A stretch of 64,000 bases of DNA from Nitrospira sp. CR1.3 (GTDB lineage Bacteria > Nitrospirota > Nitrospiria > Nitrospirales > Nitrospiraceae). Positions 34,655 through 42,809 of this stretch are shown here, piece after piece. A program made the position numbers and the translations under genes. The notes under the pieces were generated by a model that worked only from the letters and a program-made list of their open reading frames with translations, did not search any database and was not told where the DNA came from. Numbering within the stretch: position 1 is the stretch's first letter; each line of letters opens with the position of its first letter. The DNA lies in the NCBI GenBank assembly GCA_014055525.1, contig WIAH01000015.1, positions 33,960 through 97,959 on the forward strand, written 5' to 3'.

Positions 34655-35224
34655 ATGGTCCTCTCCATCATGGTCTCAGGCCACAGACCCGGCAAGTTAG
34701 GCGGCTACACCGTCAATCCCATCGCCAGGCACATCCGTAAAGAGCTCCATGACATTATGGCCAAGGCGCGGCACCGATTCGCCTCCTGTGTGGGCATCAC
34801 GGGTATGGCCCAAGGCGTCGACCAGTGGTTCGCGGAAGTCTGCCGTGGCCTCTCCATCCCCTACATCGCCTACATCCCTTTCCCCGGACAGGAACGGTTG
34901 TGGCCTTCGGATGCTCAAGAGCATTACCGCCAGTTGGTCGCCGACGCTTCCGAAGTCCGCGTCGGTCCGCCTGTGAGGACAATGCTCGACATTATCGCCG
35001 CGTTTCAGCGGAGGAATTCCGAGATGGTGAGCGGATGTCATGCGGCCATCGCGGTATGGGATGGATCTTCCGGTGGTACCGCCGATGCGGTAAGAACACT
35101 CACGGACCTGGGCCGGCCACTCCTTCGGCTGGACCCGCGCCAGCCTTTCGATCCCGCAACCGTTGATCACTGGCTCGATACGTTGTCGGAATTCGCTTCA
35201 TCTGCCACGAGGCATTTTCCATGA
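34655..35224 (+). CDS. SLOG-family protein (YpsA/DUF1273-like)
   Basis: A 189-residue Rossmann-like protein with 'IMVSGHRPGKLGGYTVNP' at the start, 'GITGMAQGVDQWFAEVC' as the second element and 'IAVWDGSSGGTADAVRTL' as the nucleotide-binding loop: the SLOG layout, close to YpsA/DUF1273. SLOG domains bind nucleotide-derived ligands and are frequent in defence and stress systems. The ATG follows AAGGAGG. Its stop overlaps the next gene's start by four bases (ATGA). Confidence 0.85.
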   Translation: MVLSIMVSGHRPGKLGGYTVNPIARHIRKELHDIMAKARHRFASCVGITGMAQGVDQWFAEVCRGLSIPYIAYIPFPGQERLWPSDAQEHYRQLVADASEVRVGPPVRTMLDIIAAFQRRNSEMVSGCHAAIAVWDGSSGGTADAVRTLTDLGRPLLRLDPRQPFDPATVDHWLDTLSEFASSATRHFP

Positions 35225-35697
35225 CTCTTGATCATCCGCCTCTTACCCACGACGAACGGAAAGCGGCGGAAGCTGCTTTTCAAGGACGACCGATCAATCC
35301 CATGTGGTCGCAGAAGGCCCAACGCATCTATGACGGCATCCGTGCGGCCCAAGCCGATCGGCTTCCGCAGTCGCAGGATTCGTCAGTCGGGCTTGTCCAT
35401 CCGGCCACCAGCACCAGTATCCCGTTCCGTCCGCATTATTCCGAATCGGCTCCCTTCATCCCTCGGATCGCACAGGTGTGGATTCTCGAATACCAGGACA
35501 CGAAGGAGCGCCGCCTGGAGGTCTGTCCAGGCGGCACCACGATCGAGCAACTCCTGAAAGTCTTTCGGCGAAGAGCTCTCGGCCGACCGTTCACGATCCA
35601 GATGGTTGATGTCGCCAGCATGCCACTCGCTGCGGACGGCTTATCGTCCTACAGTCACGACGCCCGATGCATCGACCAGGACGGATTCCTGGCATGA
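35221..35697 (+). CDS. Hypothetical protein coupled to the SLOG gene
   Basis: A 158-residue protein translationally coupled to the SLOG gene by an ATGA overlap. The first half ('DERKAAEAAFQGRPINPMWS') resembles a short helical linker; the rest is mixed ('IAQVWILEYQDTKERRLEV', 'FRRRALGRPFTIQMVDV'). No family recognised. The coupling implies a shared role or a complex with the SLOG protein. Confidence 0.6.
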   Translation: MTLDHPPLTHDERKAAEAAFQGRPINPMWSQKAQRIYDGIRAAQADRLPQSQDSSVGLVHPATSTSIPFRPHYSESAPFIPRIAQVWILEYQDTKERRLEVCPGGTTIEQLLKVFRRRALGRPFTIQMVDVASMPLAADGLSSYSHDARCIDQDGFLA

Positions 35698-35716
35698 GCA
35701 CGACCGATGCACCACG

Positions 35717-35784
35717 TTGTTCACGCTTCTTCAACCGGCGGATCTCGATCTGGCCCGCTGCGCGGGCATTGTTTCAAGCTGGCG
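35717..35784. promoter_or_regulatory. GC-palindrome element, copy 1 (before RNase H)
   Basis: TTGTTCAC (35717-35724), then 36 bases start to start to GCCCGCTGCGCGGGC (35753-35767), then TTTCAAGCTGGCGGC. It is about 50 bases upstream of the RNase H ATG. A near copy at 36604 keeps the same spacing, so this is a true repeated element, probably a protein- or RNA-binding site. Confidence 0.55.
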
Positions 35785-35815
35785 GCTTTGGTAGAGGAAC
35801 AGCGAGGAGGGCACC

Positions 35816-36580
35816 ATGACGCTTCAGGATCTCGCAGATGCCATGACCAGCGGACTGCAAGAGCACGGGATCATCGCCAGTCCCGGCCCTTCGATGAACA
35901 ACCCGTACGCGACGAAACTCTTTATCCAGATGCAGAACGGACCCGGTCTCGGAGCAATCAAGCTGTATGTCGGCAAACGCGGCTCCACCCTTGTCCCTGA
36001 TGAACTGCACTCCTGTCCACCGGCCATTCGATCAACCATCACTGAGGTATGGCAGCGCATCTCCGGTCAGAGTTCTGCTGCTCCGAGAGGTCCCGACACG
36101 CTGACCATCGATCCGTCCGTGATCCAGGTCTGGGTGGATGGAGCCTGTCTGCAAGCTCCGCTCGGATACCGGTTCGGCTGGGCGTTCGTCATCCAGCAAG
36201 GCGATCGAGAATTGCACCGCGAATCCGGCAACCTTCTTTATAGCGGCGCCTTTGAACATCGCAATGTCGGAGCCGAACTTGAGGCCGCCACCCGTGCGCT
36301 GACCCGGTGTGTTCTCCACGGGTACAAGCAAGTCACGGTGTACCACGATTACCAAGGCATTGCCGCTTGGCCAACCGGCGCCTGGCGGGCCAATACCGCG
36401 TCGACCCGCGAGTATGCCCGGTTCATCAAAGCCCTCCCGCTTGAGATCACCTGGCAGAAGGTGCCCGCTCACGCGGGGATCGCGATGAATGAACTGGTTG
36501 ATGAACTCGCCAATCGCGCAGCAGCCGAGAGTCCTGCTCTTCCAATTCCCGCAAGCTCGACTCCTGATCCCGTCATCTGA
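35816..36580 (+). CDS. RNase H-like protein
   Basis: A 254-residue protein with a short N-terminal domain (about 90 residues) and a C-terminal RNase HI fold. Catalytic acids are visible: Asp in 'QVWVDGACLQA', Glu in 'NVGAELEAATRAL', Asp in 'TVYHDYQGIAAW' and Asp in 'MNELVDELANRA'. It removes RNA from RNA-DNA hybrids, useful in plasmid replication. GAGGAGG precedes the ATG. Confidence 0.88.
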   Translation: MTLQDLADAMTSGLQEHGIIASPGPSMNNPYATKLFIQMQNGPGLGAIKLYVGKRGSTLVPDELHSCPPAIRSTITEVWQRISGQSSAAPRGPDTLTIDPSVIQVWVDGACLQAPLGYRFGWAFVIQQGDRELHRESGNLLYSGAFEHRNVGAELEAATRALTRCVLHGYKQVTVYHDYQGIAAWPTGAWRANTASTREYARFIKALPLEITWQKVPAHAGIAMNELVDELANRAAAESPALPIPASSTPDPVI

Positions 36581-36603
36581 AACGCGCCCGTCCACGCACG
36601 TCT

Positions 36604-36674
36604 TTGTTCACACCGTCCAACCTTCTGAGCGGTCATGCGGCCCGCTGCGCGGGCGGCCCGCCTTTAAGCTGCGG
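36604..36674. promoter_or_regulatory. GC-palindrome element, copy 2 (before ssb copy 3)
   Basis: TTGTTCAC (36604-36611), then 36 bases start to start to GCCCGCTGCGCGGGC (36640-36654), then TTTAAGCTGCGGC. Same order and spacing as the copy at 35717, with a 3-base indel after the palindrome. Confidence 0.55.
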
Positions 36675-36748
36675 CGTGGGACTGCTTATGCGCCACTGCT
36701 CTGCCTACCCTGGAGAGCCATTGTTCACTGATGAGAAGGAGGTTTGCG

Positions 36749-37138
36749 ATGAGCACTGCCAGTGCTGATTCCGGGAACCAGCGGAAACCATTCAGAGATA
36801 CGAACAAGGTCGAAATGACCGGACGGCTCGCGAGGAGCCCGGAGCTTCGTTATCGCGAGAACAACCAAACGGTGACAACCTTCGACCTGTGCAGCACCGA
36901 GGAATATCTCGCGCAAGGCGAAGAGAAAAGGCGGGAATGCTGGATCACGGTCGTCATGTATGGTCCAGACGGTGAGAACTTCGCCGGCGATGCCCGGCAA
37001 GGCGATTGGGTTGCCGTTGCCGGCAAGCTCCAGCAACGCCGCTGGGAAACCGAGGACGGCCAGAAGCGCTCCAAGCATGAGATCGTGGCCTTCTCTGCCG
37101 AGGTCAAGCGCAAGGCTCGCACGAGCACCGCGGGCTGA
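36749..37138 (+). CDS. ssb: Single-stranded DNA-binding protein, copy 3
   Basis: A 129-residue SSB-family OB-fold protein: 'KVEMTGRLARSPELRYREN', 'ECWITVVMYGPDGENFAGDA', 'GDWVAVAGKLQQRRWETED'. It ends 'RKARTSTAG', without an acidic tip. I place the start at ATG 36749, which has AAGGAGG five bases upstream. It differs clearly from copies 1 and 2. Confidence 0.85.
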   Translation: MSTASADSGNQRKPFRDTNKVEMTGRLARSPELRYRENNQTVTTFDLCSTEEYLAQGEEKRRECWITVVMYGPDGENFAGDARQGDWVAVAGKLQQRRWETEDGQKRSKHEIVAFSAEVKRKARTSTAG

Positions 37139-37264
37139 TCCGGTTCAAAGCAGGCGGCTTCAGACCCTGGAGCTGCCCGTCGCTTCTTCGAGAGCGCTTG
37201 TGTCGCTCTCCACCCTGGGCCATGGGGACTAACATGGCCACCCCTTCCCCACCAGAGGCTCACT

Positions 37265-37444
37265 ATGGACATCTTTGATTCCGCGTTCGTCGTCATCCTG
37301 CAGTTCATGGCTGCTTCGGTCACGCTCGGCGCAGCCATCGGCTCGATCGCCATCTATGTTATCCAGAACCAGGACAGACGGCCGGCTCGTCGCATGATGT
37401 TCATCCACATTCCGCCGCACTATCCCCTCGGCCGTGGCCGGTAG
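37265..37444 (+). CDS. Small single-membrane-span protein
   Basis: A 59-residue protein with a hydrophobic span ('VVILQFMAASVTLGAAIG' and on to about residue 32) followed by a basic tail rich in Arg, Pro and His. No clear ribosome site except a weak AGAGG. No family recognised. The downstream gene follows after about 60 bases. Confidence 0.5.
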   Translation: MDIFDSAFVVILQFMAASVTLGAAIGSIAIYVIQNQDRRPARRMMFIHIPPHYPLGRGR

Positions 37445-37505
37445 AGACCGGCTGACTCGCTGCGCTCGCAGGTCACACCTCCTCGGTGATGCAAGGAGGT
37501 GCGCG

Positions 37506-37835
37506 ATGACTGTGCTGACCCGCGGACAAATCCAGCCGGGCGTGATCGGCATCGATACGACCGTGAAGTCTGCAAGCGGACTATGGAGATCCTTTGCACC
37601 GACGTGGCAGATGGTGATGGGCTGGAAGCGAGGAGAACTGTCTTGGGAGCAGTACATCGCGCAGTACGGTGCGATCCTCGCTCGTGTTCCGGATGTTGTC
37701 TGGAACACCCTGGCCGCGCAACCTGAAGTCCGATTGCTCTGCTATTGCCGTGACGGCGTACCCTGTCATACACACCTGATCATCGACTACGCGGTCGTAA
37801 CCCGGCCGGACCGCTTTCGCGACGGACGCATGTGA
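37506..37835 (+). CDS. DUF488-like small protein
   Basis: A 109-residue protein with 'RLLCYCRDGVPCHTHLII' near the end, a Cys/His cluster reminiscent of DUF488 (uncharacterised, rhodanese-like topology). I choose ATG 37506 because AAGGAGG is six bases upstream. A GC-rich palindrome sits just before it (about 37452-37470). The function of the family is unknown. Confidence 0.6.
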   Translation: MTVLTRGQIQPGVIGIDTTVKSASGLWRSFAPTWQMVMGWKRGELSWEQYIAQYGAILARVPDVVWNTLAAQPEVRLLCYCRDGVPCHTHLIIDYAVVTRPDRFRDGRM

Positions 37836-37949
37836 CTCCGTTCCTTCGACCGCCCCTCGATGCTGATGCGTTTGCGACTAAAAAGAAGGCCGCCGCGGAC
37901 GGCGGCAGGAGGTGACGACGGTGACGATCGTCCAACCAAGGAGGCCACG

Positions 37950-38126
37950 ATGCGGTTCGAGACGCAGATCTCAAAGGAGATTCTGGGCAAGCTCAAGAGG
38001 AAGGCTCATGAGGAGATCGACTCGTTCGCCCGACGGCATTTCCGGATCAAGGAGGTGCGCACGAGAAACGAAGCACAAGCCCGAGTCCACACCTTCAATA
38101 CGATCCGGGCGGCACTGAGTCGCTGA
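37950..38126 (+). CDS. Small basic protein
   Basis: A 58-residue basic, helical protein ('KEILGKLKRKAHEEIDSFAR') with AAGGAGG upstream of the ATG at 37950. It looks like a nucleic-acid-binding or accessory peptide; no family recognised. The next feature is the insertion sequence. Confidence 0.55.
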   Translation: MRFETQISKEILGKLKRKAHEEIDSFARRHFRIKEVRTRNEAQARVHTFNTIRAALSR

Positions 38127-38425
38127 CGCTTGTCAGGCGCGTGGGGATGCGTACCGTACCACGGTTCTAAGACAACCGGCTTCCCTAGGGCTGCTGTAGA
38201 TCGAGCTGAGAAGGCCGATCTGTCCCAGTGTCGCGGCTTCGCGCCCACGATGGGGGCATTCGCCGCTCCGCAGCAGCGCCACATTGAACACTTGGCACCT
38301 GAGGGAAAGGCCGGCGCTTCGCGCCGGCAGGCGGTTTCGCTCGTTGGCTCTGACCTTCCCCCTGAAAACTAGACCATTGGCAAGGAAGTGCGCCTGTGCT
38401 GAGATGGGCCCCACAGGAGGGGGCC

Positions 38426-38692
38426 ATGACACGAAAACGGCACACGGAAGAACAGATCATCGCGGTGCTCAAGGATGCCCAGGCGGGCACAGGCGTTCAG
38501 GAGCTCTGCCGCAAGCACGGCATCTCGGACGCGACCTTTTATAAGTGGCGAGCGAAATATGCCGGGCTCGAGGTCAGTGATGTGAAGAAGCTCCGCCAGC
38601 TGGAAGATGAAAACCGGCGGCTGAAGCAGATGGTGGCAGACCAAGCCCTGGACATCCAGGCGCTGAAAGCGATCAACGCAAAAAACTGGTAG
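38426..38692 (+). CDS. IS3-type transposase OrfA
   Basis: An 88-residue helix-turn-helix protein ('[20 protein letters not shown]', '[18 protein letters not shown]' as a leucine-zipper-like coil) that binds the IS ends. The ATG at 38426 has AGGAGGGGG upstream. It ends at a TAG just after the A-AAA-AAC heptamer (about 38683-38689). Confidence 0.9.
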   Translation: MTRKRHTEEQIIAVLKDAQAGTGVQELCRKHGISDATFYKWRAKYAGLEVSDVKKLRQLEDENRRLKQMVADQALDIQALKAINAKNW

Positions 38693-39555
38693 GGCCCAAG
38701 GCGAAGCGAGCGGCGGCTCAGTGGAGCACCGAGCGCTTTGGGCTCAGTCAACGACGGGTGTGCCGGCTCCTGGCGCTCGATCGCCAGACGCTCCGGTATC
38801 GGAGTCGTCGCCACGACGATGAGGCGCTGCGGACCCGGATCCGCGAGATTGCCGAGGCCAAGCGGCGGTACGGCTGTCCCCGGATCTATGTGCGCTTACG
38901 GCGCGAGGGGTGGCGCGTGAACCATAAGAAAGTGGAACGGCTGTACTATCGCGACGAAGGGCTGTCGTTACGCCGACGCCGGCGGAAGAAATTCGCCGCG
39001 GTGCCGCGCGTCGCGCTCCCCCGGCCGAAGGAGCCAGGGCGCTGCTACGCCCTGGATTTCGTGCATGACCGATTGGTGACCGGGCGACGGTACAAGTGTT
39101 TGACGATGACCGATCCGTGTTCCAAAGAGGTCCCCGTGATTGAGGTCGAGGTGTCGATCGGTGGGGCACGGGTGTGCCGGATTCTGGATCGGGTGTTTCT
39201 CACGCGCCCGCTGCCCGAGACGCTGATCCTGGATAACGGGCCCGAATTCGCCGGGACGGCGCTGGATGCCTGGGCGGCGCAGCATGGCGTGCATCTGCAC
39301 TTTATTCAGCCGGGGAAACCGGTGCAGAATGCCTTTATCGAAAGCTTCAACGGCAAGTTTCGGGACGAATGTCTTAACGAACACTGGTTTCTGACGCTAC
39401 AGGAAGCGCAGGTCGTGATTGAAGCGTGGCGGCGCGAATACAACGAAGATCGGACGCACAGCGCAATTGGGGATCTAACACCCCAGGAGTTTATTACCAA
39501 CTATCAAAACCGGGCCCTACTGACACAGGAGTTAACTTCCTCGGCTTTGGCGTAA
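38426..39555 (+). CDS. IS3-type transposase OrfAB (frameshift product)
   Basis: A -1 ribosomal slip at A-AAA-AAC would join OrfA to the second frame ('[20 protein letters not shown]' and on), giving the active transposase. The second part is a DDE integrase: Asp in '[11 protein letters not shown]', Asp in '[11 protein letters not shown]' and Glu in '[11 protein letters not shown]'. No other strong start exists in that frame apart from a GTG at 38758. The heptamer and frame relation are as expected; the shift itself is inferred from the family. Confidence 0.8.
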
Positions 39556-39674
39556 TAAAGGGGGGAAGGTCAGCTCCTGGATTTGATTTTCCAGCCAGCG
39601 ATGGTCTAAATCACAACAAGCCGACTACCTCGTCCCTGGCCTCTTCAATAGGTTTAACCCGACACTCACCCATC

Positions 39675-39965
39675 GTGCTTCAACGACTCAAGAATGTTAC
39701 ATGGGCGGTGACGCGCGAACTGAGATTTTATCGCGTTGTTCTCAGAGACCCACGCGCCCCGCGAATTTCCAAACTCTGTCTAGCCGCAGCCCTTGGATAC
39801 CTGGCGCTCCCGTTCGACCTCATTCCTGACTTTGTGCCAGGGATCGGGCATCTCGACGATGTGCTGATCGTGGGAGGCTTGGTCTGGATTGCGTTGACGT
39901 TCATACCGAACGATGTGCTGGAAGATTCCCGCCTTGCAACAACCGACAGCTCTGAGTCAGCATGA
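39675..39965 (+). CDS. DUF1232/YkvA-like membrane protein
   Basis: A protein of about 96 residues with the DUF1232 core 'GYLALPFDLIPDFVPGIGHL' followed by 'DDVLIVGGLVWIAL'. There is no ATG before the conserved part; the best start is a GTG at 39675. The IS3 element inserted just upstream may have removed the original promoter or start. The family is membrane-associated with no firm function. Confidence 0.7.
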   Translation: MLQRLKNVTWAVTRELRFYRVVLRDPRAPRISKLCLAAALGYLALPFDLIPDFVPGIGHLDDVLIVGGLVWIALTFIPNDVLEDSRLATTDSSESA

Positions 39966-40023
39966 CCCGGTCAGACAGGACAAGCTTCAGATCTCACGGT
40001 GTCTTCCTGCTACCACTATGCCA

Positions 40024-40539
40024 TCACAGATCCAGTCTGCTCTCTCGTGTGTCTCCCACCTCAAATAGTTGCTGTTTCCCGTCAACGACACGTACCTGAA
40101 TCCTGCCCCGATACGTTCTCATTCGATACCTGGCCTTGACCCTTCGTGCAAGGTTGATGAGGAACGGTTTCATTCGCGGATCAATCTTATGGTACGCGAT
40201 GAGGTAGTCTGCAATCCGGCTGGGCATCGTGCGGTAATTCTTTCGCAGCCACATTTCTATTTGCTTTTCAGTTTTCACCCAGCGCTGGCTCGTCATCCCG
40301 TACTTACAGGCACGCTGATACATGAACGGCACTGCCTCGGGGCACTCCGCCTCTGCCCGGACAAACAAGGTATCTACCTCCTCGCAGTACATCCGAATCC
40401 TGATTCGTTTGCCTGTGTCGCTTGAGCTTTCAGAGGCAGGTTGGAGCGCGTTCGCCTCCTGACTCACATCAATAGGCCCTACGTGCAACGCGCCGTCAGA
40501 AACAGGCAATGCCTTTACTTCACCGGACCCGTTCCCCAT
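40024..40539 (-). CDS. Hypothetical basic protein
   Basis: A 171-residue protein with a disordered N-terminus and a helical, Arg/Lys-rich second half ('LINLARRVKARYRMRTYR'). The middle has 'RTMPSRIADYLIAYHKIDPR'. No family recognised. It is oriented away from the partition genes across a 590-base gap. Confidence 0.5.
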   Translation of the reverse strand: MGNGSGEVKALPVSDGALHVGPIDVSQEANALQPASESSSDTGKRIRIRMYCEEVDTLFVRAEAECPEAVPFMYQRACKYGMTSQRWVKTEKQIEMWLRKNYRTMPSRIADYLIAYHKIDPRMKPFLINLARRVKARYRMRTYRGRIQVRVVDGKQQLFEVGDTRESRLDL

Positions 40540-41128
40540 CCCGATTTACTTTCCCTCTGTCGCTTCGTGAGTTCAGGACAGTATATTCATATCTGTTATG
40601 TACGAACGACTTGAGCACAATCCCGTCAGCAACCTGGTCCAGGCAACGCGAACATCCTCCCTGCCCGTACAGACTTGTAATAAGGAGGTTCACTCTGAAG
40701 GGAACCATCGCAGTATCCCTCAGTCTCATGGCAATTGGGATGTAGAGGTATTACTGCCTTTAAGACCGACCCTCCAAACCCCTTGATCTCGTGGAGCCTA
40801 GAACTACTCCAGGCAGTCGCACTCAACCGGCTGACCAGGGCATTGAGGCAACCTCGGCAGGGAGGGCTGCCTTATACACCTATATATAAAGGATAGAGCG
40901 ACCTTCCTTAGACCTTCAGCGTTACATCGCCGTCATACCCTAACCTATTGCCATTATTCACATTTCTCACTTTAGACTTTGTTCGCGATTTTGCTTTTCC
41001 CCTTTCCGCTTGGTGACTTGATGGTCTCCTGGAATTCCGGGAGAGTCTCTAGCCTCTGGTCAGTAATACGACAGGCGAGAGGCCACGTTATCTCTTACTG
41101 CGAACCAGTCAAACTAAAGGAGCGCTAT
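40540..41128. other. Leader of the partition operon
   Basis: About 590 bases between divergent genes. Near 41026-41043 there is an almost perfect palindrome (CTCCTGGAATTCCGGGAG), and near 40880-40895 an A+T-rich stretch (CTATATATAAAGG). It is the natural place for a parC/centromere site and promoter of the ParM operon, but I see no clear iterons. Any small peptide here is unsupported. Confidence 0.4.
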
Positions 41129-42241
41129 ATGGCAACTCGCACGAGGGCCGCTGCCAAGGCAGGAATGACACCAGGAGTTAGACATTCACCGAACCGATCG
41201 AACGGAGAGGTGCCGTTCATCGGTCTCGACGTGGGCTACGGGTACACGAAGATTGTCTTCGAAGATGGGCAGCGCATCATCTATCCCTCGCTGGTGGCAC
41301 CGGTTGCCGTCACCTCGATCGACCTGGGTCTCTCGCTCTCAAGGAGCGCCGTTCAGGTCGAGGGAGCCGATTATGTCGTTGGCGAGGAAGCAGTCCAGGC
41401 CGGCTGGAGGTTCCGCGAACAATATGACGGGTGGTGGACCTCTCCCACGTTTAAGGCGCTCGTGGCATTTGCCGCACGCCATGTGCCCGAAGGCGCCCAC
41501 GTGTTCACGGGCCTCCCACTCCATGTATATGTGTCTGCAGCGGCCCAGACTCAGGTGGCAGAGGTAGTCCGGAAGGGACTTCGCACGAACCAGGTTACGG
41601 TCTTCCCTCAGGGAGTGGGGGCGTTTTTCGCTGCGATCGCTGCGCAGCCCGGTTCTGAGGAAGGCCGGAACGCCTTCGTGGATATCGGCATGCGCACGAC
41701 CGAATTCGTGGGCATGTCGAATCGCCAATACCTGAGCGATCTCTCATGCGGACAAGTTCTCGGCGTCACAGAGCTCTTTACACGCGTTGCCGAGAGCTTG
41801 ACCCACCAACATGAACGCACCATCGATCCCTACGAAGTCGATCTCGCGATACAAGATCTTCGCCCGATCAAGGTCAAAGGGGACAATATCCCTCCAAAAG
41901 TCATTGACGAGACCATCCAACCACTTCTCAAACCCTTTGCCGAACGCATCCTTGGCGAGATGGCTAGACTCTGGGGACCAGGCGCCCCGTCTTTTGACCG
42001 CGTCATCTTCTGCGGCGGAGGCGCATTGATGCTCAAACCCTATCTCTCAGCATTCCGAGGGAACGTAGAATTTCTCAAAGACTCGCAGTACGCCAACGCC
42101 TGCGGATATCTGCACTTCGGCCGGTGGGTCTATCAACGAACGGTCACGAACAGTGCAGTCCATCCTTCACAGTCCGAGCAGGATCGCCAGGGGGAATCAA
42201 TTCAAGATGAAGATATGCTCCGTGCAGGAGGGACCCTATGA
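41129..42241 (+). CDS. parM: Actin-like partition ATPase (ParM/StbA family)
   Basis: A 370-residue actin-fold ATPase. Visible phosphate and adenosine motifs are 'FIGLDVGYGYTKIVFEDG' (phosphate 1), 'NAFVDIGMRTTEFVGM' (phosphate 2) and 'FDRVIFCGGGALMLKPYL' (adenosine). Actin-like proteins polymerise to push plasmid copies apart. The ATG at 41129 has AAAGGAG upstream; an earlier Met extends 50 residues but lacks one. The stop overlaps the next gene's start by four bases, forming an operon. Confidence 0.88.
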   Translation: MATRTRAAAKAGMTPGVRHSPNRSNGEVPFIGLDVGYGYTKIVFEDGQRIIYPSLVAPVAVTSIDLGLSLSRSAVQVEGADYVVGEEAVQAGWRFREQYDGWWTSPTFKALVAFAARHVPEGAHVFTGLPLHVYVSAAAQTQVAEVVRKGLRTNQVTVFPQGVGAFFAAIAAQPGSEEGRNAFVDIGMRTTEFVGMSNRQYLSDLSCGQVLGVTELFTRVAESLTHQHERTIDPYEVDLAIQDLRPIKVKGDNIPPKVIDETIQPLLKPFAERILGEMARLWGPGAPSFDRVIFCGGGALMLKPYLSAFRGNVEFLKDSQYANACGYLHFGRWVYQRTVTNSAVHPSQSEQDRQGESIQDEDMLRAGGTL

Positions 42242-42561
42242 GGGATGAGCCGGGCAAGGGGTGTCGTATCTACCGGCTCTATTTCAGCGAAGCAGATCCT
42301 TCCGACGTTGCCCTCCGGCGGTGGATCTGGTCTCTGCCAAGTCGCAAACGAGGTCACATCATCAAAAGCATCCTAAGAAAACAGCTCGCTGACTGGGGAA
42401 GGATGAAAGGCCGTAGCGGAGCTCGTACACTCGCACACATCAGGCGGCCGCTTTCGCACCAGACCGCCCGACCACACGAAGCGCAGAAACCACGCGAGGC
42501 CAGCAGTGACATTCAATCCATGATCAACCGAGCCTTCCCCATGAAGGATCCGGCATCATAA
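42238..42561 (+). CDS. ParR/StbB-like adaptor
   Basis: A 107-residue basic protein overlapping parM by ATGA. It has a short helix-rich region ('RRWIWSLPSRKRGHIIKSIL') and a basic, disordered tail. Position and size match ParR/StbB centromere-binding partners of ParM, which usually carry a ribbon-helix-helix fold. Sequence alone does not prove the fold. It would link the ParM filament to the plasmid. Confidence 0.6.
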   Translation: MRDEPGKGCRIYRLYFSEADPSDVALRRWIWSLPSRKRGHIIKSILRKQLADWGRMKGRSGARTLAHIRRPLSHQTARPHEAQKPREASSDIQSMINRAFPMKDPAS

Positions 42562-42809
42562 TTAGGGGGCGCGTCGACAAATCTTTGCTGTTGTTCTTGC
42601 TGATGCTAGACGGTCTGAACAAATTCCGCACACGAGACTCGCCGACCATATTACTTGAGGCCCACAGAAATCCACTGTCCACCAACTCTATTTGTGGCAA
42701 ATCCGCGAACTGTTCGACAAGATTCAGCTGTGCATCTACACGAACGCCGTCCCGCATATCAGATGATTTGTAAACAATTTATTGGCGCCTTGGATTTGCC
42801 TTTCGGTCT

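Larger units (their letters stand above)
38351..39572 (+). mobile_element. IS3-family element (IS407-like), intact
   Basis: A 1222-bp element bounded by 12-bp inverted repeats TGACCTTCCCCC (38351-38362 and its complement at 39561-39572), with the 4-bp direct repeat GCTC on both sides (38347-38350 and 39573-39576) as the target-site duplication. It carries a two-frame transposase with a classical A-AAA-AAC slip heptamer. It inserted about 100 bases upstream of the DUF1232-like gene, probably separating it from its natural leader. Both ends and the duplication are exact, so insertion is recent. Confidence 0.9.
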
